Shown here one piece after another: positions 44,151-53,363 of a stretch of DNA of 64,000 nt. Numbering within the stretch: position 1 is the stretch's first letter; each line of letters begins with the position of its first letter. The notes under the pieces were generated by a model, which ran no database searches, had not been told where the DNA came from, and saw nothing but the letters and a program-made list of their open reading frames with translations. Origin of the DNA: RGIG8767 sp964531805. GTDB lineage: Bacteria; Bacillota; Clostridia; Lachnospirales; Lachnospiraceae. Both the position numbers and the translations under genes were made by a program. The stretch lies in NCBI GenBank assembly GCA_964531805.1, contig CAZHGE010000003.1, positions 15,245-79,244 of the forward strand, written 5' to 3'.

Positions 44151-45408
44151 CTTCTAAAATCATATGCACAGTTACATTTTCTTTTAGTTCTACATATTCT
44201 GGCAATGTAAAAGTCGCAGCCGGATAATAATTTCCTTCTGTAAAATCCTCTCCCTCTCCTGCTAAAAGATAACCAGTCACATCAATATTACCCAATAAAC
44301 TTTCTGGTGTAACGGTATTCACCTGTGCTGGAAGACCTACTAATTTTACAATTACTGTATCATCTAGTTCTCTTAACCGCGCATGATATCCCTCCGGAAC
44401 ATTACTTAATGAAATCTGTTCCAACGGAATTTCTAAAATTCGTACTTTTTCTTCTTCTATCACAGCAGTTACACTAACATTTCCACTAGCATATCCATCT
44501 GCAAGGATTACACCATCAGGCAGATATTGTCTCAGTTCCACTGCCGTTTCCACATTATCACTTGCACCTTCAATATCAATAGCATCTTCTACCAGAATAG
44601 AATTTACATTTTTCAACACTGATGGTTTTGCTGCAATCGCAATTGTCTGAGGTGTTTTTATAAATTCACCACCGAATATATATCCTTCCTCAGGTTCTCC
44701 TTTTACTGTGTATTCAATTGGAACTTCTTTTCTCTGTAAAATAGCCGCAGTCGTAAATACTTCACTTACACTCTTGGTTAAGCGGCTGTCATCAATCTCA
44801 TGTCCATCCGCATCATATAAATGAACCGGAAGTGTAATATTCACATCACTTGTTGCTCCATCCACATTAATCTCGACCTGTGTTTTTGCAATCTTATTAA
44901 CAACGGACTCCGGTCCCGAAATGATTACCGCATTCTGATCCGTACTGATATTGCCCAGCAAATAACCTTCCGCCGGCTGATTCAGCACTTCCACACCGAT
45001 CCTCTTCTGCAGTTTCATCATATCTTCAATATTTACTTCTACAAATTCCTTATCTGCTTTAATACTTTCAATCTTACTACCTGTTTTACTGGAAGACACT
45101 TCAATTGGCAACAGATTATCTTCTGTCATTTTACTGATATCTGCAGTTGCTACAATGTTTTTTTCAGTAAAATCGGAAAAAACAGACCGGCTTGCACGAA
45201 CGGTAACACGAACTGTATCCGTATTATCCAATACCTCCACATACTTTCCGGAGTTCGTTAATGTACTCATATTAAGCAATTGTACAGATACTGTATAAAC
45301 CCGCTGTGAAATAGGATCATTAATATTAACTGCAATAAGCCATAAACAGATCGCGATTAAAACAGAGGAAATTTTCAGTCCAAGATTATGAGTCAGCTTT
45401 TTTTTCAT
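44143..45408 (-). CDS. cdaR: YbbR-domain regulator of diadenylate cyclase (CdaR)
   Basis: This 421-residue protein has a single N-terminal membrane helix (LKISSVLIAICLWLIAV) and an extracytoplasmic region made of repeated YbbR domains: about four segments with recurring V(E/T)V..NQPAEGY, EYTVKGEPEEGY and PLEQISLSNVPEGY. It binds and modulates CdaA in the membrane. It overlaps cdaA by 23 bases, indicating coupled expression. Confidence 0.94.
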   Translation of the reverse strand: MKKKLTHNLGLKISSVLIAICLWLIAVNINDPISQRVYTVSVQLLNMSTLTNSGKYVEVLDNTDTVRVTVRASRSVFSDFTEKNIVATADISKMTEDNLLPIEVSSSKTGSKIESIKADKEFVEVNIEDMMKLQKRIGVEVLNQPAEGYLLGNISTDQNAVIISGPESVVNKIAKTQVEINVDGATSDVNITLPVHLYDADGHEIDDSRLTKSVSEVFTTAAILQRKEVPIEYTVKGEPEEGYIFGGEFIKTPQTIAIAAKPSVLKNVNSILVEDAIDIEGASDNVETAVELRQYLPDGVILADGYASGNVSVTAVIEEEKVRILEIPLEQISLSNVPEGYHARLRELDDTVIVKLVGLPAQVNTVTPESLLGNIDVTGYLLAGEGEDFTEGNYYPAATFTLPEYVELKENVTVHMILEEQ

Positions 45409-46276
45409 TCTTAGCCCTTCCTTTCCATAATCTTAACTTCTTATCATCAATGGTCTTATTTTGAATCTTAGTAAGCAATACTTCTAATTCATCCTGGGAT
45501 AACCCTCTGCGCAGTTCTCCCTGATAAGCCGTACTAATCATACCATTTTCTTCTGAAACGACAATTGTCAAAGAATCGGTAGCTTCTGAAATTCCAATAC
45601 CTGCACGATGTCTGGTTCCCAAAGCCTTACTCAATCCCGTATTCTGAGATAAAGGAAGATAACAGGTCGCCGATGTAATCCGATCCCCTTTTATAATAAC
45701 CGCCCCATCATGTAATGGCGTATTTTTTTCGAAGATATTAATAAGCAGCTGACTTGTTACCACCCCATCCACTTCAATACCCGTACTTTCATACTCAGCG
45801 AGAGAATCATTCTGAGCCACTACAATCAACGCGCCTGTACGCACTCTTGACATTTCCACACAGGCTCTCGCAATCTCTTTGATTGTCTTATCTGAAAATA
45901 AGCCTGATTCACTCCTGTTGATATCAATAGGAATCAGACCATTTACAATATTTTTCTTGCCCAGTTCTTCTAACGCACGACGTAGTTCCGGCTGCAACAC
46001 GATTATGACGGCAATTACAGCAATAGAAAATACATTTTGGACAATCCAAATAATGGTATTCATTTCTAATATTGCTGCAATCAGAATAAATACCAGTATC
46101 ACTACCAGTCCCTTTAAAAGATTCCATGCCTTTGTATTTTTTATCCACACCATAATATGGTAGATTAAAACGGAAAGGATCAGAATCTCTAACACATCAG
46201 GATATTGAATTGTCTCTACTTTTGGAATATGCAGATTCGATAAATAATTATCTGCAAAATTTCTAAGCTGCTCCAT
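45386..46276 (-). CDS. cdaA: Diadenylate cyclase CdaA
   Basis: This 296-residue enzyme makes c-di-AMP from two ATP. Three N-terminal helices (residues ~28-95) are followed by the DAC domain with LHDGAVIIKGDRI (DGA motif) and LGTRHRAGIGISEATDSLTIVVSEE (RHR and SEE motifs). c-di-AMP controls potassium and osmolyte balance and cell-wall homeostasis. Its partners CdaR and GlmM follow in the same run. Confidence 0.97.
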   Translation of the reverse strand: MEQLRNFADNYLSNLHIPKVETIQYPDVLEILILSVLIYHIMVWIKNTKAWNLLKGLVVILVFILIAAILEMNTIIWIVQNVFSIAVIAVIIVLQPELRRALEELGKKNIVNGLIPIDINRSESGLFSDKTIKEIARACVEMSRVRTGALIVVAQNDSLAEYESTGIEVDGVVTSQLLINIFEKNTPLHDGAVIIKGDRITSATCYLPLSQNTGLSKALGTRHRAGIGISEATDSLTIVVSEENGMISTAYQGELRRGLSQDELEVLLTKIQNKTIDDKKLRLWKGRAKNEKKADS

Positions 46277-46288
46277 CTTCGTTTACCC

Positions 46289-47377
46289 TTATTTTTTTCT
46301 AGTTACTTCTTCTCTTCGAGCCCTATCTACAGATGTTTTCACGCTGCTGCCAGCACCTGCATTGGTTTTGTTCGCGGTACTTGCAGAAGTTCTTGCAACT
46401 CCATGAGCTGTTTTTACTGTAGTCGGTACCGCCGTACGTGACACATTTTCACGCTTAGTATTAATCTTTTTTACTCGTTTATCCGGAGTAGTTACTACAA
46501 TTTTCGGAACTGCTTTTACATAATAATAATATTCATCATCCTCAAACTGCACATGCTCCGTACGTTTATAATCCACATAAAAAGTAAAAAACTGTATTCC
46601 ATAACAGATTACACCTGACACAACAGATCCTAATATGATACCTACTAAAGAGTAGTTCAAATCAAATAACAAATCACCAATTAATAAGATGACTACATCT
46701 GCCAGCACACCGGAAATTGTTGCAATAGTCCATGCATAATCCATGGACATTCTACGAATGGTATACACGATTAGTAATGTCACAGCAAAAGCGACCATGG
46801 TAAAAATCATCGCGTCGTTTCCAATCAAACCATCCATAACAAAACGAAGTTTTGTCATCATAGTCTCCGAATCCATTGCTATGATTGCAGACGCGTTATT
46901 CTCAGTATATTCCACTAAATACGAAATGATAACACCAAATGATACTGACACAATGGATGCAGGACCTCCCAAAAGTCCTAATGCAATCGGTATAACAAAT
47001 GGTATCTTTAACATAAAAAAGATTGGTGTTAAAAGAATAACCACTGTTTCTTTCGATGCAAAACGAAGAAACAGTAAAAACATAATCGCAAAGATTGCAA
47101 ATACTACAAGGGCACATTCCGGTGCCAGCGCATAATAATGAAGCAGCATAAACACTGCTCCCAATATAGCAATCGTTTTAATAGGCATAAAGGAACAGAA
47201 TAAAGCTAACACCAGCACGATTACCATGCTGTTCAGACGCTCCATATATCCCATTTTTACATTAATCAGTAAGAACACTACCAGTGCCATAAGAAACTTT
47301 AATACTGGATCAATGTATGCCTGATTTTTAGCATATATCTGCTTAATATACTCTTTTGTTACTAATAAACTAGACAT
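46289..47377 (-). CDS. Polytopic membrane protein of unknown function
   Basis: This 362-residue protein has about eight helices up to residue ~285, then a cytoplasmic tail: an acidic/Tyr patch (EHVQFEDDEYYYYV), then a basic Ser/Thr/Ala-rich low-complexity stretch to the end. It overlaps the preceding 135-residue gene by eight bases and ends 12 bases before cdaA, so it is likely co-expressed with c-di-AMP synthesis. I recognise no named family; the stage-II-sporulation-type or transporter alternatives cannot be decided. Confidence 0.75.
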   Translation of the reverse strand: MSSLLVTKEYIKQIYAKNQAYIDPVLKFLMALVVFLLINVKMGYMERLNSMVIVLVLALFCSFMPIKTIAILGAVFMLLHYYALAPECALVVFAIFAIMFLLFLRFASKETVVILLTPIFFMLKIPFVIPIALGLLGGPASIVSVSFGVIISYLVEYTENNASAIIAMDSETMMTKLRFVMDGLIGNDAMIFTMVAFAVTLLIVYTIRRMSMDYAWTIATISGVLADVVILLIGDLLFDLNYSLVGIILGSVVSGVICYGIQFFTFYVDYKRTEHVQFEDDEYYYYVKAVPKIVVTTPDKRVKKINTKRENVSRTAVPTTVKTAHGVARTSASTANKTNAGAGSSVKTSVDRARREEVTRKK

Positions 47378-47777
47378 TAACGTTTCCTTTTTGATCGTAA
47401 TATTTGGATAATTTTTTCAAATTACCATAGTATGTTTTCAAACTCTGTCTGGAACGGTTATATTGATACGCCGCCACAATATAAGAGATCAACATATATA
47501 TTCCTATCATAATCAGATAGACGATTCCAATATCCTTTACCAATTCAATCATATCTGCTGTCTGATAAAAATTTTTCATAAATCCTTCTAAATCATAAAG
47601 CACTGCCATTCCTGCCATAATGCAGAATGCAAAAGTGCCGCATATAAAGGATTTCAACAACTGCAGGCTAATATAATCACTTCTAAAATACCTGCCTACA
47701 GATAAATATTTTTTTCCTTCATGGGCTTCATAAGAAGCCAGTTTTGTCATTAAAATAACTCTGTTTTCATTTACCAT
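47370..47777 (-). CDS. Small membrane protein of unknown function
   Basis: This 135-residue protein has a soluble N-terminal ~35 residues, two or three helices (FICGTFAFCIMAGMAVLY, GIVYLIMIGIYMLISYIVAAY) and a basic C-terminal tail with several Tyr and Lys residues. It lies between the YvyF-like gene and the polytopic protein and is tightly packed with both. Function unknown; co-conservation with its neighbours would be the best clue. Confidence 0.72.
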   Translation of the reverse strand: MVNENRVILMTKLASYEAHEGKKYLSVGRYFRSDYISLQLLKSFICGTFAFCIMAGMAVLYDLEGFMKNFYQTADMIELVKDIGIVYLIMIGIYMLISYIVAAYQYNRSRQSLKTYYGNLKKLSKYYDQKGNVNV

Positions 47778-47789
47778 AATTTTTCTCGT

Positions 47790-48212
47790 TTATTGTTCAG
47801 AATCCAAAAATCTCATCTTTGGATTTACCTTTGAATTATTCTTTTGTGCAGGCGCTGGTGCACTAGGAGCCGGCGTAATAGCACTCTTAAAAGTATTGCT
47901 CATTTCTGACTTGCATCGGCTGCAGAATCTTCCAGTCTGAATCATAACACCGCAGCGTTCGCAACTAATACCTGTATTGGACCCCTCTGAAAAATAAAGA
48001 CGTTCTTCCCGAACCCATTCTCTAATCTTGGAAGGTTCAACATTACAAGATTCTGATACAATACGGATATCACAACCCGGATTATCCTGTACGAATTTCT
48101 TTACTACCTGAAACTCTTCTTCTAATTCTCTTCTACAATTCATGCAGTAGAGTGGGCCCATAGTATAATTGAAAATCTTTCTACATCTTCTACAGTTACG
48201 AACATTCATATT
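47790..48212 (-). CDS. YvyF-like flagellar-operon protein
   Basis: This is a 140-residue protein with paired Cys motifs: NCRRCRKIF and LYCMNCRREL near the start, then SCERCGVMIQTGRFCSRC near residue 90, consistent with zinc-ribbon knuckles. Between them is a winged-helix-like segment (RIVSESCNVEPSKIREWVREERL). The order matches the TIGR03826/YvyF family found beside comFC and flagellar genes in Bacillus. The start at 48212 has CAGGA seven bases upstream; a longer start at 48233 is less well placed. The Pro/Ala-rich tail is likely disordered. Confidence 0.85.
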   Translation of the reverse strand, partial: NMNVRNCRRCRKIFNYTMGPLYCMNCRRELEEEFQVVKKFVQDNPGCDIRIVSESCNVEPSKIREWVREERLYFSEGSNTGISCERCGVMIQTGRFCSRCKSEMSNTFKSAITPAPSAPAPAQKNNSKVNPKMRFLDSEQ

Positions 48213-48272
48213 ATAATCCTGCCTTTCTGCCATCTGTGATTATCCAGACCACACTTCTTTTGTAACAAATAC

Positions 48273-48983
48273 TTACAGACCGGTTCCCACCGCCACTGTC
48301 AGTCCGTATATCTGAGTAATTCCTGCCTCATGACATACTTTAGCAACAGCATCCAAAGTAGACCCGGTCGTATAGATATCATCAATTAATATAATCGTAC
48401 TTAATTTTACATCATTTTGATTGAATAGAAAAGCCTTTTTCAAATTATTTTGCCGTTCCGAAACATTCAATGTTTTCAATGGTTTCGTCCTTTTCTGACG
48501 CCGTACCAAATCTGTATAGACTGGTATTCCTGATAATTTAGAAAATTCTCTTGCAAATTCCTCTGCCTGATTATACCCTCTTCGCCTTTTTTTGGAGGGA
48601 TGAAGCGGCACTGGCACAAGAGCCTGAGCTCCCAGCTGACTTAACTGTTTTCCCCAACGACGAAATGCTGCTTTTGCATAAAAACATGCATATTCGGCTC
48701 TTCCGTTATACTTAAACCGATACAGGCTTTCTCTGACATCAGCATAAACAAACACTGCAAAATTGCGGATAAATTCATGTTTCTTACGACTGCAGTCATA
48801 GCAATAAACCTTTCCCTCTTCCACTTTCTTCCCGCACACTATACAAGTATCGTCCGAAAGAAAATGGATCTTGGAGATACAGTTTCTGCATATACTGCCT
48901 TTGGAAGTTACGATAGCATCACATACAGCACATCGGTTTGGGAAAAATAAGTCCGCCAGCTTTTCGGTTGTTTTTAATCTCAT
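48273..48983 (-). CDS. comFC: ComFC-family phosphoribosyltransferase-like protein
   Basis: This 236-residue protein has two N-terminal CxxC zinc pairs (CAVC, CRNC, CIVCGK, CYDC) and a PRTase domain with ALVPVPLHPSKKRRRGYNQAEEFA and the PRPP loop IILIDDIYTTGSTLDAV. ComFC proteins take part in DNA uptake in competent species and are kept widely in others. It overlaps recD2 by four bases (ATGA type), so the two are translationally coupled. Confidence 0.93.
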   Translation of the reverse strand: MRLKTTEKLADLFFPNRCAVCDAIVTSKGSICRNCISKIHFLSDDTCIVCGKKVEEGKVYCYDCSRKKHEFIRNFAVFVYADVRESLYRFKYNGRAEYACFYAKAAFRRWGKQLSQLGAQALVPVPLHPSKKRRRGYNQAEEFAREFSKLSGIPVYTDLVRRQKRTKPLKTLNVSERQNNLKKAFLFNQNDVKLSTIILIDDIYTTGSTLDAVAKVCHEAGITQIYGLTVAVGTGL

Positions 48984-51220
48984 AATCCTTCTTTCGCTTC
49001 TCTTATCCTGGAAAGCAGTCCCGTATACCGCTTCCTCGCAGTTCCATTTGCGATCATCTCCATCACTGTTTCTTCACTTCCTAACAGCGTCACACATTTT
49101 TTAGCACGGGTAATACCCGTATAAAGAAGGTTGCGGTTCATCAACTGACGCGGACCTCCCAGAAGCGGCAGTAAAACCGCCGGATATTCGCTTCCTTGAG
49201 ACTTGTGAATCGTTACCGCATACGCCAGTTCCAATTCGTCCAACTGACTGAAATGATATTGCACCCGCTTAAGATCCTCATATTCCACCGTCATAATCTG
49301 TGCAAATTCATTAATTGACAATATGACGCCAGTGTCACCATTGAAAACGCCACTACCTTTATCAATCGGCAGATTATACCTATTTACAATCTCCCACTCC
49401 ATTTGATAATTATTTTTAATCTGCATGACCTTATCACCCTCTCTGAAAGTAACAGAACCATACACATATTCCTTTTTATCACTGGATGGAGGATTCAGAT
49501 ATTTTTGCAAAATACCGTTTAAAACCTCCACTCCCAGGCTTCCCTTACGCATTGGTGTCAATACCTGGATCTGCAACGGTGAGGTATCCACATACTTAGG
49601 AAGTTTTTCGGTAATCAGTAGGATCATGTGCTTATAAATCACATCCACATTATCCCTTTTTAAGAAAAAGAAATCATCACTTTTATTATTTAAGCTGATT
49701 CCCTCCCCTTGATTAATGCGGTGTGCATTGACAACAATGTCACTTTTTGTCGCCTGCCGGAATATTTTCTGCAAAATAACCAACGGAAACTCCTCAGAGT
49801 CAATCAAATCCCGAAGCACCTGTCCAGGTCCTACACTTGGCAGCTGGTTAACATCTCCTACCAGAATCAGGCGCACTTCTAAAGGTACTGCGCGAAGCAG
49901 TGCATAAAACAGGTGAATATCCACCATGGACATTTCATCAATAATAAGCACGTCTGTTTCTAACGGACTGTTCTCATTTTTTTCAAAACGAGCTTTTTTG
50001 CCATCCTCTGCGAAGGCGCCATTTAATTCCAGAAGACGGTGTATCGTCTTTGCCTCAAAACCGGTAGCTTCAGTCATCCGCTTTGCAGCACGCCCCGTAG
50101 GTGCCGCCAGCATAATGTCCATGCCCTCCTGCTCAAAATAGCGGATGATGGCATTGATTGTTGTAGTCTTACCAGTTCCCGGTCCACCTGATAGAATAAA
50201 AAGTCCATTTTGTGCCGCTTCTAAAACAGCACGATGCTGTAGTTCGTCTAATTCAATAGACAATTCTTTTTCAACCTGACCTATCCGGCTTAAAATTCGC
50301 TTTTGTTCCTTCTCATCCGTGTATTCCTGCTTACACGCATTATTTAAATCCCGCAGCATCCGGGCACAAGCCAGTTCTTCATAGTAAATTCTCGCCAGAT
50401 AACAACAGACTTTATCTTCCTCCTGCTTGATAACCAATTTCTTTTCCATTGCCAAATTTGGAATTGCAATCTCAATCTGTTCTTCTTCTGTTTCCAATAA
50501 TTCTCTTGATCGTCTGACCAGTTCTTCTTTCGGCAGATAGGTATGTCCCTCCGAGGAAGACTGACTCAGCACATAACAGATACCGCAATGAATACGAAAT
50601 TCCGAATCCACACGGACACCTGCCTTTTTCGCAATTTCATCCGCACGTTTAAACCCTATTCCATCTATTTCTTCTGCCAATTGATAGGGATTTTCTTCTA
50701 TAACAGAATATAGACGCATGCCATAGGTATCATATATCTTCAGTGCAAGATTGTTGGTAATTCCGTATCTCTGCAGAAAAATCATGGCATCCCGCAGTTC
50801 CTTGCGGCTTTCCATAAAACCCGCAATATCCATTGCCATCCGTTCACTAATTCCCTTGATTTCTGCCAAACGCTCCGGTTCTTCCTCCATTATACGGAAA
50901 GTATCATTACCGAATTTCTTCACAATTCTTTTTGCGAGTGCCGGACCAATTCCTTTTACAGCTCCACCTGCCAGATAACGTTCCATGGCATAAGCATCCT
51001 CCGGTTCAATTACGCGTATCTTTTCTGCTTTTAGCTGACGTCCATATACGGCATGTTCCACATACTGTCCAGTTATTTCTACATTTTCACCCTGATCAAT
51101 TCCTTGAAATGAACCCACACAAATCAGTTCTTCTTCCTCTGTCTGTAGTTCAATGACGCCATAGCCATTGGATTCATTCCGATAGATAAAATGATCAATA
51201 TATCCCTGTACTGTTTCCAT
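48980..51220 (-). CDS. recD2: RecD2-type ATP-dependent DNA helicase
   Basis: This is a 746-residue SF1B 5'-3' helicase. The N-terminal OB-like and helix-hairpin-helix region (MERYLAGGAVKGIGPALAKRIV) precedes the motor: LSGGPGTGKTTT (Walker A, ~343), DVLIIDEMSMVD, GDVNQLPSVGPG and the C-terminal AYAVTIHKSQGSEYPAV with YTGITRAKK. The absence of RecB/RecC and the long N-terminus identify RecD2, which acts in repair and mismatch-related stability. It begins the run leading to cdaA and glmM. Confidence 0.95.
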   Translation of the reverse strand: METVQGYIDHFIYRNESNGYGVIELQTEEEELICVGSFQGIDQGENVEITGQYVEHAVYGRQLKAEKIRVIEPEDAYAMERYLAGGAVKGIGPALAKRIVKKFGNDTFRIMEEEPERLAEIKGISERMAMDIAGFMESRKELRDAMIFLQRYGITNNLALKIYDTYGMRLYSVIEENPYQLAEEIDGIGFKRADEIAKKAGVRVDSEFRIHCGICYVLSQSSSEGHTYLPKEELVRRSRELLETEEEQIEIAIPNLAMEKKLVIKQEEDKVCCYLARIYYEELACARMLRDLNNACKQEYTDEKEQKRILSRIGQVEKELSIELDELQHRAVLEAAQNGLFILSGGPGTGKTTTINAIIRYFEQEGMDIMLAAPTGRAAKRMTEATGFEAKTIHRLLELNGAFAEDGKKARFEKNENSPLETDVLIIDEMSMVDIHLFYALLRAVPLEVRLILVGDVNQLPSVGPGQVLRDLIDSEEFPLVILQKIFRQATKSDIVVNAHRINQGEGISLNNKSDDFFFLKRDNVDVIYKHMILLITEKLPKYVDTSPLQIQVLTPMRKGSLGVEVLNGILQKYLNPPSSDKKEYVYGSVTFREGDKVMQIKNNYQMEWEIVNRYNLPIDKGSGVFNGDTGVILSINEFAQIMTVEYEDLKRVQYHFSQLDELELAYAVTIHKSQGSEYPAVLLPLLGGPRQLMNRNLLYTGITRAKKCVTLLGSEETVMEMIANGTARKRYTGLLSRIREAKEGL

Positions 51221-51244
51221 CTAAATCTCCTGATAGGACCAAAC

Positions 51245-51275
51245 GATGCCACGCTTCGCGTGCCATCTTATTGGA
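51245..51275. other. Simple hairpin between recD2 and the flagellar terminator
   Basis: CCAA, GATG and CACGC arms pair with GCGTG, CATC and TTGG around a TTC loop, with one mismatch and small bulges. It has a GCACGC block like the four-copy palindromic family but lacks the other core blocks, so I do not count it as a copy. Confidence 0.5.
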
Positions 51276-51306
51276 CAAAAAAGGGCAGAAAATAAATCTC
51301 TGCCCT
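51276..51306 (-). terminator. Intrinsic terminator of the mbl-flhO-flhP-flgJ unit
   Basis: AGGGCAGA/TCTGCCCT stem with a nine-base loop, followed on the minus strand by six T residues. It starts about six bases after the FlgJ-like stop. Confidence 0.88.
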
Positions 51307-51312
51307 CTACAT

Positions 51313-51672
51313 TTACTCAATATTATAATTGCGTTTCATCTGTTCATACAACATCTGTGCAAGTCCAAGACTATTAGTCTCCGTAGACTGTTCTGCAAGC
51401 TCCTGAATCGTCGTTTCTTTGAAATAATCAAGAAGATTCTGTGTTGATTTATCACCATTCTCGTTCTTCGGTATGGTTTTTTCCATTCCTTTAAATATCT
51501 GTTCTAAGAAATAGGCTTCAAACTGCTTACAGGCATCCATTAATTCATCTGCTGTAGCATTGCTGTAATCACTATCCACTGTCTGTTGCAGTTTCTGACT
51601 TTGAACATTCTGAGCCTGTGTATTTATAATATCACCGTAAGATGAGGACAATCCTCCCAAGTCAAAACTCAT
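51313..51672 (-). CDS. Rod-binding protein, FlgJ N-terminal-like
   Basis: This 119-residue protein matches the N-terminal rod-scaffold half of FlgJ: CKQFEAYFLEQIFKGMEKTIP, LLDYFKETTIQELAEQ and GLAQMLYEQMKRNY. It has no muramidase domain, as usual in Gram-positives. The start is the ATG at 51672 after AAAGGGA; the longer in-frame start at 51714 reads into leader sequence. It completes the mbl-flhO-flhP cluster and should help rod assembly at the basal body. Confidence 0.9.
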   Translation of the reverse strand: MSFDLGGLSSSYGDIINTQAQNVQSQKLQQTVDSDYSNATADELMDACKQFEAYFLEQIFKGMEKTIPKNENGDKSTQNLLDYFKETTIQELAEQSTETNSLGLAQMLYEQMKRNYNIE

Positions 51673-51736
51673 ATTTTTCCCTTTCCGGATCTTATGACAA
51701 GTATCCCATGTCACAAACTACCTTTTACCAACCTGC

Positions 51737-52555
51737 TTAACGCTTAAGGTTATTAGCAATCTGCATCATTTCATCCGATGTAGTAATGGCTTTTGAGTTC
51801 AATTCATATGCTCTCTGTGCCACAATCATGTTTACCATTTCATCCGCAACCTGTACACTGGAACCTTCTAAATATCCCTGTACTACGCGGCTCTTATCCA
51901 AATTAAGGTTAGTTGCTTCATTTAATGCCGCCCCACTGGCTGCTGTTACTGCAAATAGAGTATCTCCCTGTTTTTCCAAACCCGCCGGATTAGAAAACTG
52001 ATACACACCAATGGTAATTCCTATCGGTTGTGGATTATTTGTTTCATCTGGATAACATAACTGTCCATCCGCTGTCACAGTAATCTTGCTGGCAACAAAC
52101 TCTGTTCCCAAAACAATTGGTCTGCCTGCGGAATCTAATACCGGAAGACCATCCGTATTTGCAAGAACCAGTCCACCATTATTTCCTAACGCGAAACCAA
52201 AGTTACCATTTCTCGTATAATAAGTTTGTCCACCTTCACCCCGTACTGCAAAGAAACCTTTTCCTTCAATAGCAAATGCAGTGTCATTTTCAGAGGCCAA
52301 CAAAGAGCCCTGAGAAAACATAGAAGTAATAGATGAATTGCGCGCACCCAAACCAACCTGTGCGCTAATCGGCTTATTTGCCCCATTAGCAGTTGTGGTC
52401 TTTGTCTGCATTGTTTGATATAACAAGGATTTAAATTCTGCAACTTCTGCTTTATATCCGTTTGTATTTACGTTTGCTAAGTTATTCGCGATTGTGTCCA
52501 GATTTGTCTGCTGGGCATTCATACCGGTCGCTGCTGTCCAAAGTGATCTTACCAT
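51737..52555 (-). CDS. flhP: Flagellar basal-body rod/hook protein (FlhP/FlgG family)
   Basis: This is a 272-residue FlgG-family protein. The N-terminal rod motif SLWTAATGMNAQQTNLDTIANNLAN and the C-terminal LEGSSVQVADEMVNMIVAQRAYELN are both intact and form the coiled axial helix. The central domain has GFFAVRGEGGQTYYTRNGNF. In Bacillus the homologous pair flhO-flhP follows mbl, as here, so this is the FlhP (distal rod) position, though FlgG is equivalent at family level. Confidence 0.91.
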   Translation of the reverse strand: MVRSLWTAATGMNAQQTNLDTIANNLANVNTNGYKAEVAEFKSLLYQTMQTKTTTANGANKPISAQVGLGARNSSITSMFSQGSLLASENDTAFAIEGKGFFAVRGEGGQTYYTRNGNFGFALGNNGGLVLANTDGLPVLDSAGRPIVLGTEFVASKITVTADGQLCYPDETNNPQPIGITIGVYQFSNPAGLEKQGDTLFAVTAASGAALNEATNLNLDKSRVVQGYLEGSSVQVADEMVNMIVAQRAYELNSKAITTSDEMMQIANNLKR

Positions 52556-52567
52556 ACCCTATTTACC

Positions 52568-53344
52568 TTATACCTTTCCCAGTCTGTTTGCTGCTATCTC
52601 AAGTGTAGAATCAATCGTCTGAATCAACTTCTGATTGGATTCATACTGTCTGGAAACAGAAATCATTTCTACCATTTCCGATACTACCTGCACATTAGAT
52701 GCTTCTAAATAACCAGATCTCATAATAGCATCCGGTGCAATCCTCTCAGCGCCCTCTACCGGCTGATAATAATTCTCACCATAATGCTCCAAATAATTAT
52801 AATCCGCAAAATCCGTAATACCAATCGTCGCCTCTGTCATACCATCCTGCTGAATTCTTCCGAATGCATCAATTGCTGCATCTTTATTTGGATCAAGCTG
52901 AATACGTCTTTCTCTGGTATCTAATACATAATCACCATCTTTTGTTACCAGATAGCCGTCTTTATTCAAGGTAAAACTACCATCACGGGTATACTTAACA
53001 CTGGTTCCACCATCTTTGCTGGCAAACTCGATCATGAAGAAGCCTCTTCCTGACAATGCCAGATCATAGGTATTCTCTGTAGCACGGAATGCTCCCTGCG
53101 AATAATCTGTGTAAGTCTCTCCAACTTTTACACCAAGATTCAAATTACCGATATTCTTAGCAAGATGTGGATAATCCGTTGTATCTTTGATTTTGTATGC
53201 TAATACATCTTTAAATGCCTGACTGGTTGCACCTTCCTTTTTATAACCAGTCGTACTTGCATTGGCCAGGTTATTGGTCAATACATCCATTCTGTTTTGT
53301 TCATTGATCATGCCGGTATAGGCTGCATACAATCCCTTTACCAT
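52568..53344 (-). CDS. flhO: Flagellar basal-body rod protein (FlhO/FlgF-like)
   Basis: This 258-residue FlgG/FlgF-family protein has the N-terminal GLYAAYTGMINEQNRMDVLTNNLANASTTGYKK, a central RGFFMIEF...YTRDGSF block and the C-terminal GYLEASNVQVVSEMVEMISVSRQYESNQK helix. It sits between mbl (19-base gap) and the flhP-like gene. Both rod-type termini are complete, so it should be functional as part of the rod. Confidence 0.9.
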   Translation of the reverse strand: MVKGLYAAYTGMINEQNRMDVLTNNLANASTTGYKKEGATSQAFKDVLAYKIKDTTDYPHLAKNIGNLNLGVKVGETYTDYSQGAFRATENTYDLALSGRGFFMIEFASKDGGTSVKYTRDGSFTLNKDGYLVTKDGDYVLDTRERRIQLDPNKDAAIDAFGRIQQDGMTEATIGITDFADYNYLEHYGENYYQPVEGAERIAPDAIMRSGYLEASNVQVVSEMVEMISVSRQYESNQKLIQTIDSTLEIAANRLGKV

Positions 53345-53363
53345 AAGTTACCCTCTTTGTATT

